The position numbers were made by a program, and so were the translations under genes. This document shows, one piece after another, positions 29,256-37,632 of a DNA stretch of 64,000 nucleotides. Source of the DNA: Actinomyces gerencseriae DSM 6844 (GTDB taxonomy: Bacteria > Actinomycetota > Actinomycetes > Actinomycetales > Actinomycetaceae); assembly GCF_000429265.1 (NCBI RefSeq), contig NZ_AUBN01000006.1:124001-188000 (forward strand). The letters run 5' to 3'. The notes beneath the pieces are model-generated. The model did no database searches, was not told the DNA's origin, and saw only the letters and a list, made by a program, of their open reading frames with translations. Numbering within the stretch: position 1 is the stretch's first letter; each line of letters opens with the position of its first letter.

Positions 29256-29743
29256 CGTCTGCACCGAGTCGTGGCGAGACGGACGATCAGAGCCTCTCGC
29301 TGCGATCAGCCACCGTCCTGCAACTCCAGACCTTCCGTGTCATCTGCCAGCCGCAGGCCGTGGAGCAGGGCTTCATCCACTGGAGCATCAGTCCGGTTGA
29401 GGTGCAGAAGACGCCGGAGGAGATCCCTCCGGTCTACGCCCTCGTCGGTGACCTTGCCATTGGGGCGGAGGAGTGGTTCGTCGGCGCAACAGCCGGCATC
29501 GTGTTCGCTGTTGCCGACAACGAGGCCCACGAGATCGCGACGCGGGAAGACCTCGAGGCTGTTGCGCAACGCTACGGCCCCTGGGCCGCACGCGTCTTGT
29601 GGGATCATGTCTCGGCTGCTGCGCGTACGGTATCCGCGCTCTGCCACGGGAGCGCGAGTCGCATCGACATCCCCGGGACCATGCCGGATGTCGCCTATCC
29701 CTCCATGGCCGAGCAGGCCGATCGCGCCACGAACGACGAGTAG
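29252..29743 (+). CDS. SecB-like chaperone of a TAC cassette
   Basis: A 163-residue protein read as a SecB-fold TAC chaperone. Strand-rich segments at 20-90 (VLQLQTFRVICQP, IHWSISPVEV, YALVGDLAIGAEEWF, AGIVFAVADN) are followed by the SecB-type helix pair DLEAVAQRYGPWAARVLWD and HVSAAARTVSALCHG, then IDIPGTMPDV. This matches in order and spacing the end of Rv1957-like and SecB proteins (acidic-L..A..G..A..L/Y..E.V, then hydrophobic L/I and P). Its place directly after toxin and HTH antitoxin is the M. tuberculosis order. Confidence comes from the combination; the sequence alone would be weak. Confidence 0.65.
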   Translation: MTSAPSRGETDDQSLSLRSATVLQLQTFRVICQPQAVEQGFIHWSISPVEVQKTPEEIPPVYALVGDLAIGAEEWFVGATAGIVFAVADNEAHEIATREDLEAVAQRYGPWAARVLWDHVSAAARTVSALCHGSASRIDIPGTMPDVAYPSMAEQADRATNDE

Positions 29744-29761
29744 CGACCCGGCGCCCGGTCG

Positions 29762-29789
29762 GCCGGGGCCGCTGCCGGATGGGCCCGGC
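29762..29789. terminator. Convergent terminator after the TAC cassette
   Basis: GCCGGGGCC (29762-29770) pairs with GGGCCCGGC (29781-29789) with one mismatch and a 10-base loop, in the 75-base gap between convergent genes. Confidence 0.5.
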
Positions 29790-29818
29790 ACGGGGTGCTG
29801 CGTCTTCCGCCGGCCCTC

Positions 29819-30811
29819 TTAACGACGATCAGTATCGACATCGCCGGATTCATGACGAGCCGCCTTGGCCCGGGCCGCCTCGTAGCTCTCGTAGAAGACG
29901 GGGGCGGGAATCCCGTTGACCCGGCCCTGCTCGTAGACGGTTCCGCAGACGAACAGCAGGTCGCCGGTGTTGCCGTGCAGCGTCATGATCCTGCGCGTGA
30001 GGAGATTCCTGGCGAACATGCGTTTCATCAGGGGAGCGGAAACGACTGTCGGCAGCCTGTAGGCGAACATCTCGCCGCGGTAGCGCCTCAGGTCGACGCC
30101 GCGCGACGCCACGATCCGCGACGTCTCACGGATCGCCCTGACCACTCGGGCGAGCATCCTGGTCGAGCCCATGAGCTGCTCGGCGGAGCGCGTCGTGTCC
30201 TCGATGCCGCCGTGCATCCCCGCCACGGCGCCGACGCCGGCATTGATCGCCATGTGCAGCCAGATCCACTCGAGCATGTCGTAGGGGCGCTCGAGGCCGA
30301 TGCCGCAGGAGGCGAACAGCGCCTCCACCCGCTCGTAGCCGGAGAATCGGGCCTTGTCGCGCCGCTCCAGCATGACGTGGTCGAAGACGCAGCAGGTGAG
30401 CCGGCTCCCCGTGATGCTCCCGCCCGCCACCGGGTACCCCAGGATGACGTCGCGGTCGGCCGCCAGGCGATTGAGCTCCTCGCGCTCCCCCCAGAACCCG
30501 CAGAACAGAAGAACGGGCCCCTCGATGCCGTCCGCATCGAGGTTGCCCATCACCTCGGCGACTCTGCCTTGCGGCACCGAGACCAGGATGAGGTCGTAGC
30601 TGGTGCGCGTCCGGTGGCGAACGCCATAGCGGTCGTGGGACAGCGCGCCTTTCGGATCGCTGCGGCCATCGAGGATCTCCACCTCGAGCGAGCGGATCTC
30701 GGCCCTGGCACTGCTCTCCCGGACCAGGTGCTCAACGTGCTGACCGGCCTTCTGGAAGAGGTACCCGTACGTCGCCCCGATCACCCCCAGGCCGACGACG
30801 AGGATACTCAT
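29819..30811 (-). CDS. Ketopantoate reductase-like oxidoreductase
   Basis: NAD(P)-dependent dehydrogenase of the ApbA/PanE fold, 330 residues. The N-terminal Rossmann motif is VVGLGVIGATYGYLFQKAG, followed by LILVSVPQ at the end of the dinucleotide domain. The C-terminal helical domain has the WIWLHMAINAGVGAV stretch in the position of the family's Asn/Lys region. True PanE makes pantoate for CoA, but many paralogues exist and the substrate is uncertain. The ATG at 30811 has AAGG 6 bases upstream and starts right at the Rossmann strand; longer starts add 20 unsupported residues. Confidence 0.75.
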   Translation of the reverse strand: MSILVVGLGVIGATYGYLFQKAGQHVEHLVRESSARAEIRSLEVEILDGRSDPKGALSHDRYGVRHRTRTSYDLILVSVPQGRVAEVMGNLDADGIEGPVLLFCGFWGEREELNRLAADRDVILGYPVAGGSITGSRLTCCVFDHVMLERRDKARFSGYERVEALFASCGIGLERPYDMLEWIWLHMAINAGVGAVAGMHGGIEDTTRSAEQLMGSTRMLARVVRAIRETSRIVASRGVDLRRYRGEMFAYRLPTVVSAPLMKRMFARNLLTRRIMTLHGNTGDLLFVCGTVYEQGRVNGIPAPVFYESYEAARAKAARHESGDVDTDRR

Positions 30812-30969
30812 GGGCGCCTTGTGCGCTCGCTGTGCTGTCATGGCTGTCATGCCAGGAGGTTGGACCCCCACGGTTTCGCATCGCCTTCACTGCGGTGTCG
30901 CGCGGGCCCTGATGGCTCATGACATCGGGACGACGATCCCACTCGGCGCGCCTCGGAGCGCGCACAACG

Positions 30970-31012
30970 GCGCCCCGCCGTCCACCGTCGAGATGACGGG
31001 GAGGCGGGGCGC
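30970..31012 (-). terminator. Terminator of the rplM-rpsI operon
   Basis: GCGCCCCGCC (30970-30979) pairs perfectly with GGCGGGGCGC (31003-31012), with an inner CCGTC/GACGG stem. It starts 37 bases after the rpsI stop. Confidence 0.7.
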
Positions 31013-31048
31013 GGCGCATGTGCGCGGGTCTGGTGCCGCGGCGTCGAA

Positions 31049-31543
31049 TCAGCGCTTGGAGTACTGCGGAGCGCGGCGTGCCTTGTGCAGTCCGGCCTTC
31101 TTGCGCTCGACCACGCGGGCGTCGCGGGTCAGGAAGCCCGCCTTCTTGAGAGTGGCGCGATTGGCGTCACGGTCGATCTCGTTGAGGGCTCGGGCGATGC
31201 CCAGACGCAGGGCTCCGGCCTGTCCGGAGACACCACCGCCGTTGATGCGGGCGATGACATCGAAACGCCCTTCGAGGTCGAGGACGGTGAAGGGGGCCCT
31301 CACGAGCTGCTGGTGCAGCTTGTTGGGAAAGTAGTCCTCCAGGCTCCGCCCGTTGAGGGTCCACTGACCGGTGCCGGGAATGAGACGGACGCGGGCAACG
31401 GCTTCCTTGCGGCGGCCCAGGCCGGCGCCGGGAGCGGTGACGGACCGACCGCGGCCCTCGGAGGAGCCGGCGGACTCGGTGGTGTAGCTGGAGGGGACGC
31501 TCTCCCCGTCCAGCGTATCGATATCGACAGTGGTCTCAGCCAC
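31049..31543 (-). CDS. rpsI: 30S ribosomal protein S9
   Basis: Small-subunit head protein whose C-terminal tail reaches the P-site tRNA; the ending [10 protein letters not shown] is diagnostic. 164 residues, longer than the usual 130 because of a Ser/Thr/Glu-rich N-terminal extension of about 40 residues before [12 protein letters not shown], a common actinobacterial feature. It follows rplM by 43 bases, the conserved L13-S9 pair. Confidence 0.97.
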   Translation of the reverse strand: MAETTVDIDTLDGESVPSSYTTESAGSSEGRGRSVTAPGAGLGRRKEAVARVRLIPGTGQWTLNGRSLEDYFPNKLHQQLVRAPFTVLDLEGRFDVIARINGGGVSGQAGALRLGIARALNEIDRDANRATLKKAGFLTRDARVVERKKAGLHKARRAPQYSKR

Positions 31544-31586
31544 GATGTGTCCTTTGCTTGTCGCGGTGTGCCGAGCGCCAGAGCGC

Positions 31587-32030
31587 TTACTGGGCGACCT
31601 GGGTGATTTCGAAGGCCTGCGGGTTCTGCGAGGCGTGCGGATGCTCCGCGCCCGCGTAGACCTTGAGCTTCTTGAGCTGAGCGCGGCCGAGCTTGGTGTG
31701 AGGCACCATGCCCTTGATGGCCTTCTCGACAGCGCGCTCGGGACGGTTCTCCAGCAGGTCGCGATAGGAGACCGCCCTGAGGCCGCCGGGATAGCCCGAG
31801 TGGCGGTAGGCGAACTTCTTGTCGGCCTTGCCGTTGGTCAGGACGACCTTGTCGGCGTTGACGATGATGACGTAGTCGCCGCAGTCCTCATTGGGGGCGA
31901 ACCGGGGCTTGTGCTTCCCACGGAGCAGGTTCGCGGCCTGAGCCGCGAGGCGGCCGAGAACGACATCGGTGGCGTCAATGACGTACCAGTTCTTCTCGAC
32001 GTCGCCAGGCTTCGGTGTGTACGTGCGCAC
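31587..32030 (-). CDS. rplM: 50S ribosomal protein L13
   Basis: Early-assembly large-subunit protein, 147 residues from the GTG at 32030 (begins [10 protein letters not shown], with AAGG 8 bases upstream). An upstream in-frame GTG at 32066 would add 12 residues absent from relatives. Family core [13 protein letters not shown] and [19 protein letters not shown] is intact. Likely transcribed from the promoter at 32196-32225 with a leader of about 160 bases. Confidence 0.96.
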   Translation of the reverse strand: MRTYTPKPGDVEKNWYVIDATDVVLGRLAAQAANLLRGKHKPRFAPNEDCGDYVIIVNADKVVLTNGKADKKFAYRHSGYPGGLRAVSYRDLLENRPERAVEKAIKGMVPHTKLGRAQLKKLKVYAGAEHPHASQNPQAFEITQVAQ

Positions 32031-32195
32031 GGGCGTTGCCTTCGTTTCTCTTTGGCGAGTGGACACGTCGGCTCCAGCACTGAAGCATCACTGGACGACG
32101 AGACCACCGTGGTCGGGTGAGTGGTCGGAGCACCGGAGACCCGGGCGAGTGGGATAACACCACGGATGCAATCACGTGCTGCACGACGGTTACCA

Positions 32196-32225
32196 ACGAT
32201 ACCGGCGATACGGGAGAAGGGTCAA
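32196..32225 (-). promoter_or_regulatory. Candidate rplM-rpsI promoter
   Basis: TTGACC (32220-32225) and TATCGT (32196-32201) on the minus strand, separated by 18 bases, in an AT-richer part of the truA-rplM gap. This is the clearest sigma-70-like promoter in the window. Confidence 0.6.
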
Positions 32226-32275
32226 AGAAACAGCTCCGCCCCGCATCGTGAATCCCGCCACGCGCCCCCGGCTGC

Positions 32276-32303
32276 CCGGGACGTCGCCGACGACCGTTCC
32301 CGG
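32276..32303 (-). terminator. Terminator candidate after truA
   Basis: CCGGGA (32276-32281) pairs with TCCCGG (32298-32303), with an inner GTCG/CGAC stem, 22 bases after the truA stop and upstream of the rplM promoter. Confidence 0.45.
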
Positions 32304-32325
32304 CCGCCACGCGCCTCCGCCGGCG

Positions 32326-33261
32326 TCAGCAGGTGCGGCGACGCACGACTCGGGCGCGGGCCGCCTGCGCGGCCGCGTCATCGTCGGCCGGATAAACGAC
32401 CTCCTCCAAAGTGAGGCCGTGGGGAGGAGCGACCGGTGCGGCGCCATCGCGCGAGCGCATCGCCAAGAGCTCCCCGGGCCATGCCGGTGACTTGCGCCCT
32501 TGTCCGACGGCGAGCCCGGCGCCTACCAGTGACCGCACCATGGAGTGGCAGAAGGCGTCGGCCACCACGTCAAGGGTGACGAGCCCGGCGTCACCACGGG
32601 CGTCATCGGCCCTGCGCCGCCAGTCCAGGCGGCGCAGGGTACGGATGGTCGTCGCCCCGGCCCGCGGCCTGCAGTAGGACAGGAAGTCGTGCTCGCCCAG
32701 GAGAGGAGCGGTCGAGGAGGCCATGGCGGCGACGTCGAGGGAGTCGGGGAGCCACAGGACGGTGCCACGGCGAGTCGGGTCCCTCCGGGCGCCGGCGTCG
32801 GCGATCCGGTAGGTGTAGCGACGACTGAGGGCGGAGAACCGGGCATCGAAGGAGCCGGGCACCACGCGGGCGCCGACGACCGCGATATCGGCGGCTCCGC
32901 GAGGTGTGCCGGGCAGACTGCTTCGGGCCTCGCGCGTCAGGACCCCTGCCAAACGGGTGAGCAGAGCGGCCTCGGGGAGCCGATCGGAGCGGCCGGGCAA
33001 CCGCGACCAGGCCTCCTCGCTCACATCCAGATGCACCACCTGCGCGGCGGCGTGGACACCGGCATCGGTACGACCGGCCACCGTCAGCTTCACGGGACAG
33101 CGCAGAACGGTGCTCAGCGCGGAGGCGAGGACGCCCTCGACGGTGCGCAGCCCCGGCTGCGCGGCCCAGCCGTTGAAGGCGGAGCCGTCGTAGGAGAGGT
33201 CGAGGCGCACTCGGAGGGTCTGCGGCCCGCACTCCCGGGCGGTGGGAGGAGCATCGGTCAT
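32326..33261 (-). CDS. truA: tRNA pseudouridine(38-40) synthase
   Basis: Converts uridines 38-40 in the tRNA anticodon arm to pseudouridine; 311 residues. Catalytic Asp66 is in AGRTDAGVHA; the N-terminal LDLSYDGSAFNGWAAQPG and the FSALSRRYTYRI, HDFLSYCR and DAFCHSMVRSLVG motifs are typical. The middle insertion (about 85-120) is larger than in E. coli, as in other Actinobacteria. It sits upstream of rplM, the usual actinobacterial order. Confidence 0.96.
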   Translation of the reverse strand: MTDAPPTARECGPQTLRVRLDLSYDGSAFNGWAAQPGLRTVEGVLASALSTVLRCPVKLTVAGRTDAGVHAAAQVVHLDVSEEAWSRLPGRSDRLPEAALLTRLAGVLTREARSSLPGTPRGAADIAVVGARVVPGSFDARFSALSRRYTYRIADAGARRDPTRRGTVLWLPDSLDVAAMASSTAPLLGEHDFLSYCRPRAGATTIRTLRRLDWRRRADDARGDAGLVTLDVVADAFCHSMVRSLVGAGLAVGQGRKSPAWPGELLAMRSRDGAAPVAPPHGLTLEEVVYPADDDAAAQAARARVVRRRTC

Positions 33262-33325
33262 GACGCCATTCGATCACGTCCGCGCACCCGCCGTCGGACG
33301 CGCCGCCGCAGTCGACGGTAGCGTC

Positions 33326-34099
33326 ATGCCCGTGACCACGATCTTCACGCTCTCCGTCGACTGCGGCGGCGGCGGAATCAAGGCGTCGGTGCTCGATGCC
33401 GAGGGCGCCATCGTCTCCCGTGCCGTGCGCACCCCCACGCCCTACCCGCTGCCGCCCGTCAAGCTGGTCGAGACGATCTCAGGCCTTGCCGAGCAACTGC
33501 CCGACGCCGACCGCGTCACCGTGGGCATGCCGGGCATGATCCGCCATGGCGTCGTCATCGCCACGCCCCACTACATCACCCGGGACGGCCCTCGGTCGCG
33601 GGTGCTGCCCGAGCTGGTCGAGCAGTGGGCGCGTTTCGACATGGGCAGGGCGATCAGTAACCGCCTCGGCATCCCCTCCCTCATTCTCAACGACGCCGAG
33701 GTGGCGGGCTGCGGAGTCGTCACCGGCCACGGCCACGAGATGATCGTGACGTTGGGAACGGGACTGGGCAACGCGGTCTTCGACAACGGGTTGCTCGCCC
33801 CGCACGTCGAGGTCTCCCAGGGTCCGGTGCGCTGGGGGCTGACCTACGACGACTACATCGGAGAGCACGAGCGCCTGCGCCTGGGTGACGCGCACTGGTC
33901 GCGCCGCGTGCGACGGGTGGTCGATGCCCTGCGACCCATGTACTTGTGGGACCGCCTGTACCTCGGCGGTGGGAACTCCCGTCGCATCACCGCCTTCCAG
34001 CTGAACAGGATCGGCGACGACGTCGTCGTGGTCCCCAACGAGGCGGGCATGACCGGCGGCGCGCGGTGCTGGGACATGACTCGCGGCGCCGGCGCCTGA
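33326..34099 (+). CDS. ROK-family sugar kinase, polyphosphate glucokinase-like
   Basis: 257-residue ASKHA-fold kinase. The phosphate-binding motif VDCGGGGIKA (11-20) has Gly where many ROK kinases have Thr. The catalytic aspartate is in LNDAEVAGCG; the adenosine/phosphate motif VTLGTGLGNAVF and C-terminal YLGGGNSRRI are present. The zinc-binding CxCGxxGC motif of ROK repressors and glucokinases is absent, as in PpgK proteins. PTPYPLPP resembles the PpgK N-terminal region. Whether polyphosphate or ATP is the donor cannot be read. The ATG at 33326 was chosen because upstream residues are not conserved-looking; it is divergent from truA. Confidence 0.82.
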   Translation: MPVTTIFTLSVDCGGGGIKASVLDAEGAIVSRAVRTPTPYPLPPVKLVETISGLAEQLPDADRVTVGMPGMIRHGVVIATPHYITRDGPRSRVLPELVEQWARFDMGRAISNRLGIPSLILNDAEVAGCGVVTGHGHEMIVTLGTGLGNAVFDNGLLAPHVEVSQGPVRWGLTYDDYIGEHERLRLGDAHWSRRVRRVVDALRPMYLWDRLYLGGGNSRRITAFQLNRIGDDVVVVPNEAGMTGGARCWDMTRGAGA

Positions 34100-34121
34100 G
34101 AACCTCAGTCCGCCGGACATG

Positions 34122-34158
34122 CATCGGCCCCCGACTCTCCGCGAGTCGGGGGCCGATG
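34122..34158. terminator. Strong bidirectional terminator
   Basis: Perfect 16-bp stem (34122-34137 with 34143-34158) and 5-base loop, between the convergent ROK kinase and LAXTG protein genes. Confidence 0.85.
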
Positions 34159-34207
34159 AGAGCGGATGCGCTATCGACGCGCTCGGCCTCGTGCGCTATG
34201 AGGCGCC

Positions 34208-35623
34208 TCAGGCGCGGCGGCGAGCCAGCTTCAGACCCAGACCACCAGCGGCGAGAGCGGCAACAGCGACCAGGCCGGTCACGCCGGCAGCGGCACCGGT
34301 GCGAGCAAGCGCGGGCTTCTTGGCCTCGGGCGTCTTCGAAGCGGCCGGCTGGCTGGCGGAGGGCTCCTGCGGACCGGCGGGAGCCGGGTCCGCAGGCGCC
34401 GCGGGAGCCGGGTTCTCAGGCGCGGGAGCGGCGGGAGCCGGGTTCTCAGGCGCGGGGCCGACGGGACCGCGCTCCTCGGGAACGGGAGCGGCCGGCGGAG
34501 CGGGCTCGTCCGGGATCGGCGGGGCGGTGGGACGCTCGTGGATCTCCGGAACGCCCTTGGAGCTGGTCGGCGAAGGAGTCGGCTCCTGCATGGAGGGCGA
34601 CGAGGGGGAGGAGCTGGGCTCAGGCGTGACGCTGGGCTCGGTCGTCGGAGTCGGCGTGGCGGGCGGAGTGGGGTTGGAGCCGTCGCCGTCACCGGAGCCG
34701 ACGGTCATCGCCCTCGCCTCGGCGACCTGGTTCTTGCCGTTCACCGTCGCCGTGTTGCCGGCGGTGTCCACGGCCGAGGTGGACGTGTAGTAGACGCGGC
34801 ACACGGTCTCCGTGGAGGACGTCGTCCAGGTCAGCGTGTGAGTGGCCTCGTCATTCTTGACGTCCGCCGGAATCCACGTCTTGGACCAGTCGGTGTCCGT
34901 GCACTCGACATTGTGGAAGGCGGCATCGGCGTCGACGATGGTGTAGGACGTCGCGCCGTAGACGTTGACCGCCCACGTCCACGTGTACGTGCCGTTCTTC
35001 AGGTCGCTCAGCCACCCGGTCTTGATGGTCTTCTTCAGGGGCTGCTCGGGGATCACCCCATCGCAGTGGTCCGTGTCGCAGACGCCGTCGCCATCGCTGT
35101 CACCCGGAACGACCTTGAAGTCCTTGCCGTTGACATTGATCGTCGTCTCCTTCTGGCCGATCAGCTCGTTGGTGATCTGACCGCGGGCCCACAGGGTGCC
35201 GTCGATGTGGCTCCACTGCTCGACGGTGGAGTTGAGAGTGCAGGTGAGGTGCTTCGAGTTGATCTCGGCGGTGCAGTCTCCGAGGTCGACGCTGTCGTCG
35301 CCCTTCTTGACGAGCTTGAAGTCAACGCCGCTGGCCCAGCGCAGTCCGTTGCCGAGATCGACTGTCAGAGTCTGCCCGGCCTTGGGGGAATCGGCGGTCC
35401 AGTCGGCGTTGATGCCGATCTCCTGCCACGCTTCGGCCTGCCTCGACGTCGTGACGACATTGGTGACCTTCACCGGCGTCGAGTCGTCGGCCTGCGCCGC
35501 CGGCACAGCCGCGGCGGCCCATCCCAGGGTCGTGGCGAGGCCGGCGGCTGCGAACACACCGACCATACGCCGCGCCAGGGAGCGGGTGACCGACCTGCTG
35601 GCAATTGTTCTTGCTAGAGGCAT
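34208..35623 (-). CDS. LAXTG-anchored surface protein
   Basis: Secreted cell-wall protein, 471 residues. Signal peptide 1-44 (cleavage probably after AQA). The ectodomain (45-320) looks like an Ig-fold adhesin region and contains a calcium-binding thrombospondin type 3-like loop, DSDGDGVCDTDHCD, at about 175-188, plus several cysteines. A Pro/Ala/Thr-rich stalk (about 325-430) has direct repeats of APENPAPAAP. The sorting signal LARTG (439-443) is followed by a hydrophobic helix and Arg-rich tail. LAXTG, not LPXTG, is the motif associated with class E sortases. The ATG at 35623 has GGAG 6 bases upstream. Ligand is unknown. Confidence 0.85.
   Translation of the reverse strand: MPLARTIASRSVTRSLARRMVGVFAAAGLATTLGWAAAAVPAAQADDSTPVKVTNVVTTSRQAEAWQEIGINADWTADSPKAGQTLTVDLGNGLRWASGVDFKLVKKGDDSVDLGDCTAEINSKHLTCTLNSTVEQWSHIDGTLWARGQITNELIGQKETTINVNGKDFKVVPGDSDGDGVCDTDHCDGVIPEQPLKKTIKTGWLSDLKNGTYTWTWAVNVYGATSYTIVDADAAFHNVECTDTDWSKTWIPADVKNDEATHTLTWTTSSTETVCRVYYTSTSAVDTAGNTATVNGKNQVAEARAMTVGSGDGDGSNPTPPATPTPTTEPSVTPEPSSSPSSPSMQEPTPSPTSSKGVPEIHERPTAPPIPDEPAPPAAPVPEERGPVGPAPENPAPAAPAPENPAPAAPADPAPAGPQEPSASQPAASKTPEAKKPALARTGAAAGVTGLVAVAALAAGGLGLKLARRRA
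34391..34460. repeat. Direct repeats coding the APENPAPAAP stalk
   Basis: About 30-base direct repeats centred on GGGAGCCGGGTTCTCAGGCG occur twice, with a partial third copy, in the surface-protein stalk. Copy number may vary between strains. Confidence 0.7.
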
Positions 35624-35808
35624 GGGAACTCCATAGGGGTAGATCGCAACTTGAGTTACCGGTTCAGCGTAGCGCGATCGTGATCGAAGAGAAACCTCAT
35701 GAGGCGCGTTTATCAAATTCAAGCGTGAGCCTTGTCACGACAAAGATGTCATTCTGAGATGCAGGCGACAGAAGCGCGGAAGAGTGCGGAAGAGGGGACG
35801 GGAAACAA

Positions 35809-35848
35809 CTGTGGGGCCCTCCCGCCGTTCGGCGGGAGGGCCCCACAG
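35809..35848 (-). terminator. Terminator of the infA-rplQ transcription unit
   Basis: Perfect 18-bp stem (35809-35826 with 35831-35848) closing a GTTC loop, 24 bases after the rplQ stop, followed on the minus strand by TTGTTTCC. A rho-independent terminator that also insulates the downstream LAXTG gene. Confidence 0.9.
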
Positions 35849-35871
35849 GACGAGCCGAGGGCTATCGGGGC

Positions 35872-36429
35872 TCAGGCGTCGTCCTCCCGGGCCGCGCCCG
35901 CATCGGCGACGGACTCCGCGTCGTCCGCCGAGCTCGTCGACTCCTCCGACTCACCGGCCGCCCTGGCCCCGGCGGCCTCGACGGGACCGGCGCCCGAGGC
36001 CTCGGCGGCGGCCTTCGCCGCGGCCCTGCCGGCCGTCGTGACGGCATCGGCCACGACCTCCTTCTTGGCCACGGGCTCGAGCACGAGTGAGATCACGGCC
36101 ATGGGGGCGTTGTCGCCCTTGCGCGGCAGAGTCTTGACGATGCGGGTGTAACCGCCGTCGCGTCCCTCGAGCTGCGGGGCGATCTTCTCGAAGAGGCGGT
36201 ACACGGCGTACTTGTCCGTCACCTTCTTCAGCACGGTGCGGCGGGCGTGCAGATCACCGCGCTTGCCCTTGGTGATGAGCTTCTCGACGTAGGGGCGCAG
36301 GCGTCGGGCGCGGGCCTCCGTCGTCGTGATCGACTCGTGGACGAGGAGCTGCGTGGCGAGGTTGGCCAGCATGTGGCGCTCGTGCTGGGCGGAGCCGCCC
36401 AGGCGAGGGCCTTTGGTGGGGCGAGGCAT
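35872..36429 (-). CDS. rplQ: 50S ribosomal protein L17
   Basis: Large-subunit protein near the exit tunnel, 185 residues. The core [20 protein letters not shown] to about residue 120 is standard. The last 65 residues form an Ala/Glu/Ser-rich acidic tail common in Actinobacteria and likely disordered. Last gene of the alpha-operon part, 32 bases after rpoA. Confidence 0.97.
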   Translation of the reverse strand: MPRPTKGPRLGGSAQHERHMLANLATQLLVHESITTTEARARRLRPYVEKLITKGKRGDLHARRTVLKKVTDKYAVYRLFEKIAPQLEGRDGGYTRIVKTLPRKGDNAPMAVISLVLEPVAKKEVVADAVTTAGRAAAKAAAEASGAGPVEAAGARAAGESEESTSSADDAESVADAGAAREDDA

Positions 36430-36461
36430 TGTTCTGTCTCCTAATGAAATGACGGGCGGGC

Positions 36462-37463
36462 TCAGGCCTGCTGCTCGTCGCTGAACGTGGGGCTGGTGTA
36501 GTCGTCCTCGGAGACGTAGTCGACCGGGGATCCCTTGAGGGACAGGCCCAGCTCGGCCAGCTTCTCCTTGATCTCGGAGATCGACTTGGCACCGAAGTTG
36601 CGGATGTCGAGCAGGTCCGCCTCACTGCGCGCGACGAGCTCGCCGACGGTGTGAATACCCTCGCGCTTGAGGGCGTTGGAGGAGCGCGCCTGCAGATCCA
36701 GCTCGTCGATCATGAGCGCCAGGTCCTGCTGCAGAGCCTGGTCCATGGGCGAGGGGCCGACCTCGATGCCCTCCGCCTCGACGTTGAGCTCGCGAGCGAG
36801 CCCGAAGAGCTCGACCAGCGTCTTGCCCGCGGAGGCCAGGGCGTCGCGGGGGGTCATGGAGGCCTTCGTCTCGACATCGACGATGAGACGGTCGAAGTCG
36901 GTGCGCTGCTCGACTCGGGTGGCCTCAACGGCATAGGAGACCTTCTTGACGGGCGAGTAGATCGAGTCCACGGGAATCCGGGAGATCTCCGCGTTCGGAT
37001 CCTTGTTCTGGTTGGCCGAGACGTAACCGCGACCGCGCTCGACCGTCAACTCGATCTCGAGCTTTCCCTTCTCGTTGAGGGCGGCGATCACAAGTTCCGG
37101 ATTGTGGATCTCGACGCCGGCAGGCGGGGTGATGTCGCCGGCGGTGACAACGCCCGGACCGGACTTGCGCAGGTACATGACGACGGGCTCGTCGTTCTCG
37201 CTCGAGAGCACGATCTCCTTGATGTTGAGGATGATCTGCGTGACATCCTCCTTGACTCCGGCGATGGTGCGGAACTCGTGCGGAACTCCGTCGATGCGCA
37301 CGGACGTCACGGCCGCGCCCGGGATGGACGACAGCAGCGTCCGGCGCAGGGAGTTGCCGAGCGTGTATCCGAAACCGGGCTCGAGGGGCTCGATGACGAA
37401 TCGCGAGCGGCGGTTCTCCTCGACGACCTCCTCGGAGAGCGCGGGTCGCTGTGCAATGAGCAC
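36462..37463 (-). CDS. rpoA: DNA-directed RNA polymerase subunit alpha
   Basis: Assembly scaffold and promoter/activator-contacting subunit of RNA polymerase, 333 residues. The N-terminal dimerization domain (NPVLIAQ-like start, [15 protein letters not shown]) and the C-terminal domain with two helix-hairpin-helix motifs (about 255-315, [20 protein letters not shown]) are complete. GTG start with AAAGGA 6 bases upstream. Separated from rpsK by 169 bases holding two hairpins and a possible -10 (TATAGC, 37489-37494), so it may have its own promoter. rpsD is not next to it. Confidence 0.97.
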   Translation of the reverse strand: MLIAQRPALSEEVVEENRRSRFVIEPLEPGFGYTLGNSLRRTLLSSIPGAAVTSVRIDGVPHEFRTIAGVKEDVTQIILNIKEIVLSSENDEPVVMYLRKSGPGVVTAGDITPPAGVEIHNPELVIAALNEKGKLEIELTVERGRGYVSANQNKDPNAEISRIPVDSIYSPVKKVSYAVEATRVEQRTDFDRLIVDVETKASMTPRDALASAGKTLVELFGLARELNVEAEGIEVGPSPMDQALQQDLALMIDELDLQARSSNALKREGIHTVGELVARSEADLLDIRNFGAKSISEIKEKLAELGLSLKGSPVDYVSEDDYTSPTFSDEQQA

Positions 37464-37488
37464 TGGGTTTCCTTTCGTCGCGGCGCCC

Positions 37489-37494
37489 GCTATA
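37489..37494 (-). promoter_or_regulatory. Candidate -10 for an rpoA-rplQ promoter
   Basis: TATAGC on the minus strand, 25 bases before the rpoA start. No good -35 is seen. Confidence 0.3.
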
Positions 37495-37548
37495 TGACGC
37501 CGTTCCTCATGGTGCGGCTGCCGTCGGGACGGGACCCGGGCGGCGGCC

Positions 37549-37571
37549 GGCCCATCCCGGCGGGATGAGCC
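37549..37571 (-). terminator. Second hairpin in the rpsK-rpoA gap
   Basis: GGC-c-CATCCC-ggc-GGGATG-a-GCC; perfect 6-bp inner stem with an outer 3-bp stem. Could be a partial terminator or RNA-stability element. Confidence 0.4.
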
Positions 37572-37580
37572 CGTTCAGTC

Positions 37581-37620
37581 GTCGGCGCCCCCGACCCTTC
37601 GGATGAGCGGGGACGCCGAC
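37581..37620 (-). terminator. First hairpin after rpsK
   Basis: GTCGGCG (37581-37587) pairs with CGCCGAC (37614-37620), extended inward by CCCCG/CGGGG, 13 bases after the rpsK stop. Confidence 0.45.
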
Positions 37621-37632
37621 TCCCGTGGAGCC

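Noticed and set aside
29819-30811. Firm assignment as panE
   Set aside because: The fold is right, but paralogues are common and the active-site residues could not be placed with certainty.
34391-34460. Repeats considered as a CRISPR array
   Set aside because: Repeats are in frame, adjacent and encode a Pro/Ala stalk; no unique spacers.
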